Assembly: GCA_947085405.1 (NCBI GenBank)
Contig: CAMTWO010000027.1
Coordinates: 1 to 64,000, forward strand
From: JASEGV01 sp947085405
GTDB lineage: Bacteria; Bacteroidota; Ignavibacteria; UBA10030; BY39
DNA: 64,000 nucleotides
Reading direction: 5' to 3'
Part shown: positions 27,634 through 37,326 of the stretch, piece by piece
Numbering within the stretch: the stretch's first letter is position 1
How the letters are laid out: each line of letters opens with the position of its first letter
Translations under genes and position numbers: made by a program
The notes under the pieces: generated by a model
Database searches by the model: none
The model's input: only the letters and a program-made list of their open reading frames with translations
Told to the model about the DNA's origin: nothing

Positions 27634-27900
27634 CTAAGGGAAATAACGGTAGATATCTTTTCTATGAAGCACTCTTTCGAAATTTATTGTATCATCTTCT
27701 AATTTCAAGCCTACTCGGTATGAACCGAAACGAACTTTGTAATAGTTCGGATATCCTTTCATTTTTTCAATTTTAGATATTTCAAATATTGTTTTAAGCG
27801 AAGAAGTTTTTATGAAGACAAAATTTTCAATCTCCTGCCTAACGGAAGGAGGAATTTTGGAAAGTTCTTTTAGGAACCGTTTCCTAAACTCTACTTTCAC
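27634..27900 (-). CDS. RelE/ParE-family toxin
   Basis: The 88-residue protein has the RelE fold pattern: FRKRFLKELSKIPPSVRQEIENFV at the start, IEKMKGYPNYYKVRFGSYRVGLKLEDDTINFERVLHRKDIYRYFP in pieces through the C-terminal half, including the basic RFGSYRVG and LHRKDIY elements that bind mRNA. It probably cleaves ribosome-bound mRNA when free. The start is GTG, overlapping the antitoxin stop by 3 bases. It ends close to the duplicated tRNA-Ser flank. Confidence 0.82.
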   Translation of the reverse strand: MKVEFRKRFLKELSKIPPSVRQEIENFVFIKTSSLKTIFEISKIEKMKGYPNYYKVRFGSYRVGLKLEDDTINFERVLHRKDIYRYFP

Positions 27901-28100
27901 GGTTTCGAATCCAAAGTTTGATAGTATGCTTTGGCTTCAGCAATAGATAGCTTTTCGTCGTTTTCAACTTCCTTTATCAACTGAACCAATCCATAGTTTT
28001 CTAATAACTCCTCGATTTTTTCAAAAGTACTTATGTCAAGTTGAACAGCGACCTTGTTATTATTTTCATCGACAATATATGTTTTTGTAATATCTATCAT
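27897..28100 (-). CDS. antitoxin of the RelE-type pair
   Basis: The 67-residue acidic protein starts MIDITKTYIVDENNNKVAVQLDISTFEKIEELLENY. Its DNA-binding N-terminus resembles short Phd/RelB-like antitoxins, and its C-terminal helix (KLSIAEAKAYYQTL) likely wraps the toxin. It precedes and overlaps the toxin gene, the usual order. The operon probably represses itself. Confidence 0.75.
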   Translation of the reverse strand: MIDITKTYIVDENNNKVAVQLDISTFEKIEELLENYGLVQLIKEVENDEKLSIAEAKAYYQTLDSKP

Positions 28101-28202
28101 ACCAATATCCTTTCGAATGAAATATACAGAAAATGTTTATTTCTCACAAGCTATAGGAAATAATATATCATTGCTGATTCATATTAAGTTTCAGATTGCA
28201 AT

Positions 28203-28238
28203 AAAAAAAAACCTCTCCAATTTTTCAATGGAAGAGGT
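28203..28238 (-). terminator. terminator of the surface-protein operon
   Basis: Hairpin ACCTCTCC/GGAAGAGGT with one bulge (28211-28218 with 28230-28238) lies 24 bases past the stop of the beta-propeller gene. On the minus strand it is followed by eight T (28210-28203). The opposite strand also has a short T run, so it may act both ways. Confidence 0.75.
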
Positions 28239-28261
28239 CTTTTAAAACATATATTTATTTC

Positions 28262-29329
28262 TTACCTATCCGTGCTCAATCGGAATCTTCTGATTATATT
28301 ATTACCGCTATCAGAAATGTAAAGAGTCTTGGTCATAAACGCCGCACCTTTCGGAGCTTTCAATAGTTGACCCTGACCCGATGCTGCAATTTTTCCGTTA
28401 CCAAATGATTCGGCTTTATATAATCCCCGCCTATCAAACTTTGTTACAGTATCGGTTGCCTGATCAATAATAAAAATATCTAGTCGGGAACGATCGATGG
28501 TTACTGCCGAAGGTTCGATAAATCTTTTGGGTCTCATAAATTCCGATGGTGTAGTGAATTTTGGCAGCCAACCCTCGAAGTCATAACTTTTATGATAAAC
28601 CATCCACAAAGCTCCGTAAGTCATTCTTCCATCAACTGAACTTTGTATGAGAATAAAATCGTTACTATTCGGGAAAGTTACCAATCCGGTTACTCTTAAA
28701 ATATCTACAATACCGGATCCTTCACGAGTTGCCAAATCGCCTAAGGGTGTAATCATTTTATCGTTTTTATTAAACCAAAGAACACGAGTATCGGGATCTA
28801 CAAAACTTGAATTATCTGGACCATCACGTGCAATTAAATATTGGTTCTCTCTTAAAATTCCGATTCCGCGAAACCGTCTGTTTGGTTTTGCAGGTTCTTT
28901 ATAAACTGTATCAATACGGGCATTCGCAATTCGATGTTCAGCTTCGTAAAGATGAATGCGGAAAAGTCCGCCAATCGTTCTGGTTGAATCAATAAATATT
29001 TCACCCGATACCAATAAATCCAAACGCAAGTCTTGAGCAAGTGCGATGGGACGGAGAATAGTAATTTCCCCCAAAATTACACCCGCTTCGTTCATTTGGA
29101 TTATCCGATTGTTGTCTGTATCTGCGATATAAAGGAGTTGGTCGTGCCCCGCAAGAATCGCCGTTGGATTTTTGAATCCTTCGAATGCCGGAAAGATTTC
29201 AACATACGAGGTGTCGCCTAAAATTAAATTTGTAGCTGTAGGGAGAGTTGCTAAATCAAACTTTTCCTGACAGCCGATAATTAGAATTAATGATAAGCTG
29301 ACTAGTATAAATAATTTTGTTAATTTCAT
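28262..29329 (-). CDS. lipoprotein with NHL-type beta-propeller
   Basis: The 355-residue protein has a lipoprotein signal (LILIIGC, lipid Cys20). Repeats of the NHL/six-bladed propeller type follow (LLYIADTDNNRIIQMNEAG at about 66-84, FIIDQATDTVTKFDRRG, and TLYISDSGNNIIRRF at the end). It is the last gene of the operon with the TonB receptor and PorV-like protein. Such propellers usually bind ligands or partner proteins at the cell surface; the ligand is unknown. Confidence 0.75.
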   Translation of the reverse strand: MKLTKLFILVSLSLILIIGCQEKFDLATLPTATNLILGDTSYVEIFPAFEGFKNPTAILAGHDQLLYIADTDNNRIIQMNEAGVILGEITILRPIALAQDLRLDLLVSGEIFIDSTRTIGGLFRIHLYEAEHRIANARIDTVYKEPAKPNRRFRGIGILRENQYLIARDGPDNSSFVDPDTRVLWFNKNDKMITPLGDLATREGSGIVDILRVTGLVTFPNSNDFILIQSSVDGRMTYGALWMVYHKSYDFEGWLPKFTTPSEFMRPKRFIEPSAVTIDRSRLDIFIIDQATDTVTKFDRRGLYKAESFGNGKIAASGQGQLLKAPKGAAFMTKTLYISDSGNNIIRRFRLSTDR

Positions 29330-29335
29330 AAGCTT

Positions 29336-30361
29336 TTAATATGTAAAATTTAATGATATTCTGTGAATGCTGCCTAACCTGTTAAAATTAGAATAAGCAT
29401 AATCGACATCAATTTTTGCAATACTGATTGGTACTTTCACGCCGGCTCCTAAAGAAATATCCTCTTCCGAAGTTCCATCTTTTCCGAATATACTTTCGCC
29501 GATTGTTCGTTTGACTCCTGCACGGATGAAAAACATTTCTTTCCAGCTATACTCGCCACCGAGCCGTATATTTTCGGCATTGTCGTTCGGATGATTTAAT
29601 TGAATCGATGTGGTTACACGGTGCATCTCAGTCTGATACGGTTCAAAAGCTATACCCATTTTAAAAAGTGTGGGAGGTGAATAGGATTGAAAGTTTGATA
29701 TTTTATTTCCATCATATAATTCAACAGTACCGGTGGGAGAAACATCGCCGCCGAAATTCGATACCACGACCGCAAATCGCACTGAACCTAAACCAGTCCA
29801 GTAGTAGGTACCTATGTCAACTAAAACGCTTCGCATCTTTAAAATATCTAAAGTTTCCTCTACATACTTCACAGTTGCACCAAAACTGAACTGACTTGTC
29901 ATTTGCCTTGAATAGGTTAAACCGACTGCTATATCGCTGTATTTAAAATACCGTCCTGTTCCGAAAGGATTCGTTTCGTTAGTAATCGGCATATCATCTG
30001 TGCTAAGCGATAAAACACTCAACCCAATCACATCGGATGATGATAATTTGTAAGCAGCACCGATGAAATCGTGATTGATGTCGGCAACGTATTGTGTGTG
30101 TGCGAGGAAAACTTGATGCCCCGGTATGTAAACCAGACCTGCAGGATTCCAAAATAGTGCGGAAGCATCATTAGCTATCGCTACGTAAGCATCACCGAAA
30201 GCAGTAGCACGTGCACCCACTCCAATTTTTAAAAACTGATAAGCTGAAATACCCACACGCTGCCCGCCTAAATTAGGAATAAGTTGAGCATTGGTAATGG
30301 TAGTAAATAATATTACTGATAAAAAATATTTTGAAATATGCTTCATGAAATTCGCTCTCAT
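29336..30361 (-). CDS. PorV/PorQ family outer-membrane barrel protein
   Basis: The 341-residue exported barrel has the family start YQFLKIGVGARATAFGDAYVAIANDASALFWNPAGL (residues 41-76, read in parts) and many amphipathic strands ending SIHRISLNFTY. PorV is the shuttle of the type IX secretion system, and UPF0164-like relatives occur in operons with surface proteins, as here. Either the ATG at 30361 or the one at 30346 could start it; the latter places the signal peptide at the very N-terminus. Confidence 0.82.
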   Translation of the reverse strand: MRANFMKHISKYFLSVILFTTITNAQLIPNLGGQRVGISAYQFLKIGVGARATAFGDAYVAIANDASALFWNPAGLVYIPGHQVFLAHTQYVADINHDFIGAAYKLSSSDVIGLSVLSLSTDDMPITNETNPFGTGRYFKYSDIAVGLTYSRQMTSQFSFGATVKYVEETLDILKMRSVLVDIGTYYWTGLGSVRFAVVVSNFGGDVSPTGTVELYDGNKISNFQSYSPPTLFKMGIAFEPYQTEMHRVTTSIQLNHPNDNAENIRLGGEYSWKEMFFIRAGVKRTIGESIFGKDGTSEEDISLGAGVKVPISIAKIDVDYAYSNFNRLGSIHRISLNFTY

Positions 30362-30369
30362 AAAAAGTT

Positions 30370-33249
30370 TTAAAATCTGAATGATAGACCCATTTTAAAA
30401 GTACGAGGGGTTAAATACCGAGCCGCATTGTAAGGCAGCGGATCGATTGGTGCAGTTAAATCCCGATAATCCGGATCGTTCCAATCAACCGGTGTTACTT
30501 GTCCGTATTCGTAGGCAGTGCCTGTTATCGGGTTCAGGATTTGAGAATTTTTTCTGTCAAAAATATTCTGCATTTCGAAAGTGAAAACCAATTTCCCGAA
30601 ACCTAAATTAATATACTTCTCGAAATTTAAATCGACATAGAACCAATCTTGTCCGATTTTGCTGTAAGGATTTTCACGGTCGCTTCTATATTCGGGTCTG
30701 CCGGTAGTAGGATTAATTCTGTAAAATATTTGTGGAGTATAGCGTTTGCCTGATTGATAAAACACCCTGAGGTAAACATTGTAATCATCCAGGATGCCGC
30801 TTCCAAAACCGAATAACGGATTATTTTTTGCAACAAAGAAATTTATATTTGCAGAACCCTGAAATGGTCTGTCCCAGATTACGAACGATTCCTTTAAGTT
30901 TTCTTCGAGCCCCTGCTGGATGTTAAACACGTTCTCGTTAGCCGATGAACTTTTACCGGTAGCAATATTATACGAGCCAGATAGACTTACACGCAGCATT
31001 TTGCCGATACGGGTTTTATATTCTAACTCAAGCCCGCGAACACGTGCATAATCCTGATTGATATAGATTGTATAAACACCCCGGATTGTTCCGATAACAG
31101 TAGCACGGAATTGTTTTGCAGTTATATAATCGAAAATGTCCTTATAAAAAGCAGTAACAGTCAGAACATCATTCTCGGTGATTTGATTTCTTAAACCTAA
31201 TTCGTATGCAACCGTTGTTTCAGGATTCAAATTCGGATTCCCGATTGTTTGGAAAGATGAACGGGACCGTGTTCCGCCTAATTTTGAATAAATAAATTGA
31301 GGTCGTGGTAATTTTGAAAAATGTCCGTACGAAAAGAATAATGTTTGATTATCCGTTACAGGGTGCGAAATACCGAGTCGCGGACTGATACGAGCTTTCC
31401 ATGAACGTCCGAATAATTTATAGCTGTCTTTTTTAAAATTTTCCTGAATCGCCTGAGGCACCAAAATAGCTGTCCCTTTTTCCATTGCATCATCAACATA
31501 TTTTCCCGGGAACCAATAATCGAAACGTAAACCGACGTTCAATATCATTCCGCTCATCGAAACACCATCCTGTGCATAAATTGCACCGAATGCCGGATAT
31601 ACTTTAAATATGTCGTTATCAAAACCTAATGGTTTTATCCACGGCTGAAAAATATCAACCATTTGCATTTCTTGGAAGCGGGTTTCTATTCCGGCTTTCA
31701 GTTTATGATTATCGGTTGGATTGCTGGTCAAATCAAATTTAAATGTAAATTCATTCAGATGATGGTCGCGCCAACTTGAAGGACTTCCAAAATCATAAAA
31801 CCCATCACCGGGTATTACATATATCGTATCTCTTGAATCCGGATTAGGGAAAAAGTACTCAACCGGATAAGAAACAATGTCTTTCGGTTCAAGGTATTGT
31901 TCCCAGGTTTTACCGTTCGCATCACCACGTACGTGTGCCGAGTAATAGCTTAAACGGATTTCGTAAAAAGTTTTTGGACTAATCGTATGAGTCCAACTCA
32001 AACTATTTTGTTGATTGATTGATGTAAATGTGTTGGCGCTGTCCGGGATATTTTGGAAGGAAAACTGATAGCCCGGATTTGGCTCTACTCTATCTAATGT
32101 TGCCTGCACTGTTTGTGAGTTCTGATCGATTTGAACCGATTGATTGAAAGTATAGGAAAGTTTCATCGTTGCTACTGGTCTGTAAGTGAGTTTACCGAGT
32201 CCAGAATAGCTATTACTTCTTTTGGGTGAGAAGCGAGTGCCATAAAATATAGAAGAATTTAAACCCTTTGGTGCATAAAGAGTATAGCCTTGTGGTTTAC
32301 CACCAACAATATTTTCGACCCAACGCGTAAAACCATCAGTCAGGTTTGCATAAAAATTTCCGAAGAAACTAATTTTGTCGACAATCGCATCCAATTTTAT
32401 CAAACCCATCGTTAATGTAGTAATGTAAATATTAAGTGGTGCCACGATTGGACTTAATGGCCCGCTTAAATTAAAGTCATAAATGTCTGTATTAAAATTT
32501 GAGCGTGAGGTATTGTTAAATCCAAAATGATCCCGTTTGTATCCCATTGATCCAGAGAAAAACTTAGCACCTTCTTTTGTGGTAATATTTACTACTCCTG
32601 ATGTTGCCTGACCATACTCTGCATTATAACCGCCGGTAATAACTTCAACTTCAGCAATTGCCTGAGGTGCAACTTGTAAACCAAAACCACGTCCGGCTAA
32701 CGGGTCTTGCACCGAAACGCCATCAATCAGATAAGCGTTTTCATAACCTCTACCGCCGCGGATATAAATTTCGTTATCGGCTTGAACAACACCGGTTTGA
32801 AGCGAAACAATATCGCGGACATCTTTTACTACAGCAAGTTGGATATCTTCACTGGTTATCGATCGTCGGCTCGATGTTTCTTCGATGTTGAAGAGGGGTC
32901 TCTCTCCAATAATAACAACCTCTTGACCAACGGATAAAACAGTTTCTTCTAATTTAACATTCAATTTAGTTACTTCACCGGTAATTACTTTTATACCGGT
33001 ATATTGGACTGTTTTGTAGCCAAGTAGAGTAACTTCGATTGTATATGAACCGGCTGTGATATTTTGAATAGTAAACTTTCCGTCAAAATCGGATGAGGCG
33101 CCATAGTAGGTGCCTTTGACTATCACGTTCACGCTCGGTAACGATTCACCGGTTGACTTGTCGGTTACAGTTCCGCTGATACTACCTTTGGGCTGTGTAA
33201 AAGCTAATTGTGCAGCTAAAAATAAAATTAAGATTAAAATATTTTTCAT
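30370..33249 (-). CDS. TonB-dependent receptor with carboxypeptidase-regulatory-like domain
   Basis: The 959-residue outer-membrane receptor has a signal peptide at 1-18 and a CarboxypepD_reg-like domain at about 22-100 (GSISGTVTDKSTGESLPSVN). The plug lies at about 115-225 (IRGGRGYENAYLIDGVSVQDP, then GGYNAEYGQATSGVVNI) and a 22-strand barrel runs to a C-terminal Phe (KMGLSFRF). It would import a nutrient using TonB/ExbBD energy. Neighbours are a PorV-like protein and exported proteins, so the system may process a surface substrate. The substrate is unknown. Confidence 0.92.
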   Translation of the reverse strand: MKNILILILFLAAQLAFTQPKGSISGTVTDKSTGESLPSVNVIVKGTYYGASSDFDGKFTIQNITAGSYTIEVTLLGYKTVQYTGIKVITGEVTKLNVKLEETVLSVGQEVVIIGERPLFNIEETSSRRSITSEDIQLAVVKDVRDIVSLQTGVVQADNEIYIRGGRGYENAYLIDGVSVQDPLAGRGFGLQVAPQAIAEVEVITGGYNAEYGQATSGVVNITTKEGAKFFSGSMGYKRDHFGFNNTSRSNFNTDIYDFNLSGPLSPIVAPLNIYITTLTMGLIKLDAIVDKISFFGNFYANLTDGFTRWVENIVGGKPQGYTLYAPKGLNSSIFYGTRFSPKRSNSYSGLGKLTYRPVATMKLSYTFNQSVQIDQNSQTVQATLDRVEPNPGYQFSFQNIPDSANTFTSINQQNSLSWTHTISPKTFYEIRLSYYSAHVRGDANGKTWEQYLEPKDIVSYPVEYFFPNPDSRDTIYVIPGDGFYDFGSPSSWRDHHLNEFTFKFDLTSNPTDNHKLKAGIETRFQEMQMVDIFQPWIKPLGFDNDIFKVYPAFGAIYAQDGVSMSGMILNVGLRFDYWFPGKYVDDAMEKGTAILVPQAIQENFKKDSYKLFGRSWKARISPRLGISHPVTDNQTLFFSYGHFSKLPRPQFIYSKLGGTRSRSSFQTIGNPNLNPETTVAYELGLRNQITENDVLTVTAFYKDIFDYITAKQFRATVIGTIRGVYTIYINQDYARVRGLELEYKTRIGKMLRVSLSGSYNIATGKSSSANENVFNIQQGLEENLKESFVIWDRPFQGSANINFFVAKNNPLFGFGSGILDDYNVYLRVFYQSGKRYTPQIFYRINPTTGRPEYRSDRENPYSKIGQDWFYVDLNFEKYINLGFGKLVFTFEMQNIFDRKNSQILNPITGTAYEYGQVTPVDWNDPDYRDLTAPIDPLPYNAARYLTPRTFKMGLSFRF

Positions 33250-33280
33250 TGTTTATAAACTCCAATACGATGTATGAAAA

Positions 33281-35050
33281 TTAACCGCCAAACTCATCAA
33301 TAAAAACTTTTTTCAAAAATGCCGGGACCCCTTTGCCATCAACACCCGGTCGTGTGAGCCAAACTTTTTCGCCACCGTTCATTAAGTGCAACGGTTGGCT
33401 CAGGAAAACAAATGTTTTTGCTTCATCAATTACTCCGATGTTCACACGCCCTGTCCAAAATGCATTTGGTGGAACACGCCCCGGTACAGGTGGAATGCTT
33501 AAAATATATCTCGCATCGGCACGTTTGTAAATATCACGAACAAACAACGAGTGAGCACCACCAAAAGTTTGAGCAGGATTGAATCGCAATGTTGGATAAT
33601 ATCCGCCGGGATAGGTTGAGTCAGGATAAATGGGCCAGTCGTTCGGGATACGTGTATCAATTAAAACACTTCCGACTAAATCGACTGGTGCAAAATCGAC
33701 GAGGGCGCCGCGAGGATCGCCTAAGAAGTAACCGAAGCGAGTCGAGTATAAAACTTTGCCCCCCGATCCGTTATACAAATATAATGGAAACTGTGCTACG
33801 GCTTGCATGTGCGTCCACGTATCAGGTATATAATCGGTGAACCAAAAAACATACTCAAAAAGTTTTAATGTCCGTATAAAAGCCGGATTTAATATCGGTG
33901 GTACTAATACACCAACAACGCGGTCAGTTGCTCCACGACGGATATCAAGAAGATCGAAATTGCCGAAATTACGAGGCGGGGTAACACCTTCTAAAGTGTC
34001 GATAGCAGAAAAAGCTTTTCTATAAAAATCTAGAACAATAGCATAGTCGCCGGCACCGTAGTTTGAGATGGTGAGTAAATTACTTTTCGGTTTTTTCACG
34101 AACCATTTCTTCGTACCTTCGGGAAGTGACACAGTCGGACTATACTCTGAAGCTAAATCCTTTGCTTGCAAATAAATTTTATTAGTGTCATCCAAACGGA
34201 AACCGGGAACTTGTCCGATTTTATACATCGTCGGAAAAATACCGATATAAACATCGGCATCAACTTCACCTGTCGCACCATCGGTTCGTGAACGGGGCGC
34301 TTCAAGCGTAATTATATTATGATTAGCTGGAAATTCGAACCATTTTGTGCTGTCGTTCGGGTTATTTAAGTTAATCCGATAACTCTTGATAGTTTTGTCG
34401 CCATCTAAGTCCTTGCCGATCCAGCTAAATGTAGCAACTGTATAGGTTGTTTCAGGAGGTTGTACTGTTATTAACGGGTCAAGCGGGTTGGTGGTAAATG
34501 CAACAGTTGGTGGAGTATTTTTAATTGGAAAAATTTGTTTCGCGCCGGCTGGGTCGCTTGCCTCGACAAAGCCGATCAATTTCGCATCTGAGTCATCAAA
34601 AATACCGTTAAAATTTTTATCCCAATATGGGAACGGTTTTAACCTGATGCTGGCGCCTACTTCAATGGCATCACGAAACGAATTATCGACAGCACGAACG
34701 ATAACCGTAAATCTTTCGCGTGCAGTATAAAGCGGGAAAGCAATTAACGAATCGTTCTTAACAACCCAACTATAACCAAGAGTATCAGGAATTTGCCCGG
34801 CTGTAACACTATCGGTGTTAAAGTAAGAAAACAGATACCCACGGACAAATCCATCCGGGTCTTCGCCCCACCAGCGGATTATTTGCCGGCTGATAGTGGG
34901 CGACAATTGATGCGATGTATCTGTTTGTATCCACAGATATGTTTTAGGTAATAAGTTTGCTTTCGGATTATTAGGACCCTCTTTAGTGCAACTTAAAAAC
35001 AGAAGCCCAAACAGTAAAAGAAAAATTCCGATTTTAATAATATTATTCAT
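33281..35050 (-). CDS. large surface lipoprotein of unknown function
   Basis: The 589-residue protein has a lipobox (LLFLSC, lipid Cys21). The mature part looks like tandem Ig/fibronectin-type beta domains (TSHQLSPTISRQIIRWWGEDPDG, then YTVATFSWIGKDLDGDKTIKSY), followed by an alpha/beta section around 330-480 (NLLTISNYGAGDYAIVLDFY). No specific family is recognised. Its place between a sorting-tail protein and the TonB receptor suggests a surface-exposed partner of that receptor. Confidence 0.65.
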   Translation of the reverse strand: MNNIIKIGIFLLLFGLLFLSCTKEGPNNPKANLLPKTYLWIQTDTSHQLSPTISRQIIRWWGEDPDGFVRGYLFSYFNTDSVTAGQIPDTLGYSWVVKNDSLIAFPLYTARERFTVIVRAVDNSFRDAIEVGASIRLKPFPYWDKNFNGIFDDSDAKLIGFVEASDPAGAKQIFPIKNTPPTVAFTTNPLDPLITVQPPETTYTVATFSWIGKDLDGDKTIKSYRINLNNPNDSTKWFEFPANHNIITLEAPRSRTDGATGEVDADVYIGIFPTMYKIGQVPGFRLDDTNKIYLQAKDLASEYSPTVSLPEGTKKWFVKKPKSNLLTISNYGAGDYAIVLDFYRKAFSAIDTLEGVTPPRNFGNFDLLDIRRGATDRVVGVLVPPILNPAFIRTLKLFEYVFWFTDYIPDTWTHMQAVAQFPLYLYNGSGGKVLYSTRFGYFLGDPRGALVDFAPVDLVGSVLIDTRIPNDWPIYPDSTYPGGYYPTLRFNPAQTFGGAHSLFVRDIYKRADARYILSIPPVPGRVPPNAFWTGRVNIGVIDEAKTFVFLSQPLHLMNGGEKVWLTRPGVDGKGVPAFLKKVFIDEFGG

Positions 35051-35079
35051 TAATTACTCCGGTTTAAAAATAGTGCTCG

Positions 35080-37308
35080 TTATTTTACAAGAACCATTTT
35101 CTTTATTTGTGTAAAACTGCTTGTTTGTAAACGATAGAAATAAATTCCGGAAGATAACTTTGTACCATCGAAGTTAACACGGTAGCTGCCGGCTTTTTGG
35201 ACTTCGTTTTTCAATGTTGCAACTTCCTGACCGATGATGTTGTAAATTTTAAGTGTTACAAAGTCTTCTCTCGGAAGTGAATACTCAATTACAGTTTTCG
35301 GGTTGAACGGATTTGGATAATTGTTAGCTAACTGATATTGAGTTGGAATAGGAGAATTTGGAATCTCTTGAACGGAAGTTATAACACCAAAATCTGTATT
35401 TGTTCTTGGAACTAATTTATACCTGCGAGCGCTGAAATGTAATACACCTTGGATATGGTCGATCTTATCACCTACATTTATTATTCTGAAATCAAACCCT
35501 CCAACAGTATCACCGGGAACATTTGAAATATTGTTTTTACCGTCTCGACGAATAATCACTGAACCTGTACCATCGCTAACTTCATATTCTGAAGGATCGA
35601 CAAAAGTTGGATAAATATTCGTAACTGTTAAATTATTAAGTTGTATCAGCATACCTTCCCATTTTTCAGCCGATGGGGTTCCATTACTTACGCCAAAGCC
35701 GATGTCTTTACACGGAATCGAAGTTGGCGTTGGAATAGGATTACCGGAGGAATGAACCTGCACATTTGAGATTGCATAAAGGTTTGTAACTTCATTTAAT
35801 TCGGAAACTATTCCTGTTACAGTAACACTATCACCCAATTTAACATGCCCCATAGTTGGTTCGACACTGCTTATCCATATCCCATTCCAAGGATCTTTTC
35901 CGGTTTGTAGGTACCAAACAGTCGTACCATAAGCAGGAAAAGTACTGTTAGGAGATAAACCGAGTTGAGTCGTGTCAGCAGTTATTATACCGGATGCTGT
36001 AGCAACTGCACCAGTCAATGGTCCCCGTCCATGCGAGAAAGGTGTGTATTGTATATCTCTTATCGTGGTTGGTCTATCTAACACATAATAGAAGAAAAAT
36101 CCCCTGGAACTATTAGTAGAATATTCAGGACTCGCGTTTGCAATTGTTGTTGTATAGCCCGCATTATCATATGCTGTAACGTAGTATCTAACAAAAGCGT
36201 TGGCAGCTTGAACAGGGATATAGGCTTTAACTGAATCTCCGACTATTGTTGTCATTTTTATTGATTTAAAAGCAGCATTGTTAATGCTATAAAATAATTT
36301 CGCACTGTCAATAGGTGCACCACCGGGCTGCTGAAAAACTCTTGCTGTTACAAGTACGCTATCAGCGGGAGTTACCAAAACCGGATAACGACGAACCGAA
36401 CTCACACCTGGTAAAACAGCTCCGAATACGATATCGCCAGGATACATTGGACAAATTCTATAGCCACGAGGATTTTCAGCTCCGGACGAAGTCCAAATGT
36501 ATCCTCTAATTGTATCAACCTTAGTATTTAACGAGGGCAGCGTATAAGTTGAAAGAGGAGAGCGAAACGTCCTTAGTGTATAATATCCAGAGGCATCGTA
36601 AGTCGAAAACTCGTTACCGTTCGCATCTACCATATTAAAAGTTCCATTAGCTGCAGCTACATAATAATTTACTGTTAGATTAGTAAGTTCAACGTATGCC
36701 ATTTCGAATGGTTCTCCGGAACTATATTTTATCGTCCCCCCTATTCCAACACCATTGTGAAAATTAGTTACTGCTTTTGGAATCGGACCTGATATTATTT
36801 CCGGGACATTATCAATGATGTCGATGGGAAAACCTGGCAGTGGTCGAAATTGTGTTAAACTGTTCATATTGTCAACAGGAAATTCTTCAACTACTCCAGT
36901 TATTCTTATAATATCGCCTCGTGTAACATTCAAAAACCCGTTATTCATCAAATTAATAGTGTCACCAGAAGGAACTCGAACGAAGATATTCCGCCATTCT
37001 ACAGGTTGAGCAGTATCAGATAAAATCATAGTCCATCCAGTTCCTGTGTATGTAATAATTTTCGGTGGGACTAAACATAAAGCTGTTAATGTGATAGTAT
37101 CAGTCATTGCCGGGGCAGCAGTCTTCCATCTGTATGGTGAAGTTTGGAGGGTCCATCGGGCAGTATTTGTTAACTGTATAGCATCAGCAAGTAATAAAGA
37201 ATCAATTGAGACTCTCTGGATATCGCTAATTGTGCGTTCAACTCTTTGTGCTGAACTTAATGAACTAATAAGTAAGGTTATCACTAAATATTTAATCAAT
37301 GTTTTCAT
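35080..37308 (-). CDS. secreted protein with OB-fold-like repeats and type IX sorting domain
   Basis: The 742-residue exported protein has a signal peptide at 1-20. Two segments resemble OB-fold/DUF5689 units (TRGDIIRITGVVEEFPVDN at about 129-147 and KLGDSVTVTGIVSELNEVTN at about 487-506). The C-terminal type IX secretion sorting domain occupies the last 80 residues, with NYPNPFNPKTVIEYSLP and the end SSGIYFYRLQTSSFTQIKKM. It should be exported to the cell surface by the type IX system. Function of the body is unknown. Confidence 0.8.
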   Translation of the reverse strand: MKTLIKYLVITLLISSLSSAQRVERTISDIQRVSIDSLLLADAIQLTNTARWTLQTSPYRWKTAAPAMTDTITLTALCLVPPKIITYTGTGWTMILSDTAQPVEWRNIFVRVPSGDTINLMNNGFLNVTRGDIIRITGVVEEFPVDNMNSLTQFRPLPGFPIDIIDNVPEIISGPIPKAVTNFHNGVGIGGTIKYSSGEPFEMAYVELTNLTVNYYVAAANGTFNMVDANGNEFSTYDASGYYTLRTFRSPLSTYTLPSLNTKVDTIRGYIWTSSGAENPRGYRICPMYPGDIVFGAVLPGVSSVRRYPVLVTPADSVLVTARVFQQPGGAPIDSAKLFYSINNAAFKSIKMTTIVGDSVKAYIPVQAANAFVRYYVTAYDNAGYTTTIANASPEYSTNSSRGFFFYYVLDRPTTIRDIQYTPFSHGRGPLTGAVATASGIITADTTQLGLSPNSTFPAYGTTVWYLQTGKDPWNGIWISSVEPTMGHVKLGDSVTVTGIVSELNEVTNLYAISNVQVHSSGNPIPTPTSIPCKDIGFGVSNGTPSAEKWEGMLIQLNNLTVTNIYPTFVDPSEYEVSDGTGSVIIRRDGKNNISNVPGDTVGGFDFRIINVGDKIDHIQGVLHFSARRYKLVPRTNTDFGVITSVQEIPNSPIPTQYQLANNYPNPFNPKTVIEYSLPREDFVTLKIYNIIGQEVATLKNEVQKAGSYRVNFDGTKLSSGIYFYRLQTSSFTQIKKMVLVK

Positions 37309-37326
37309 TTTCGTTTTCCTTTCAAA

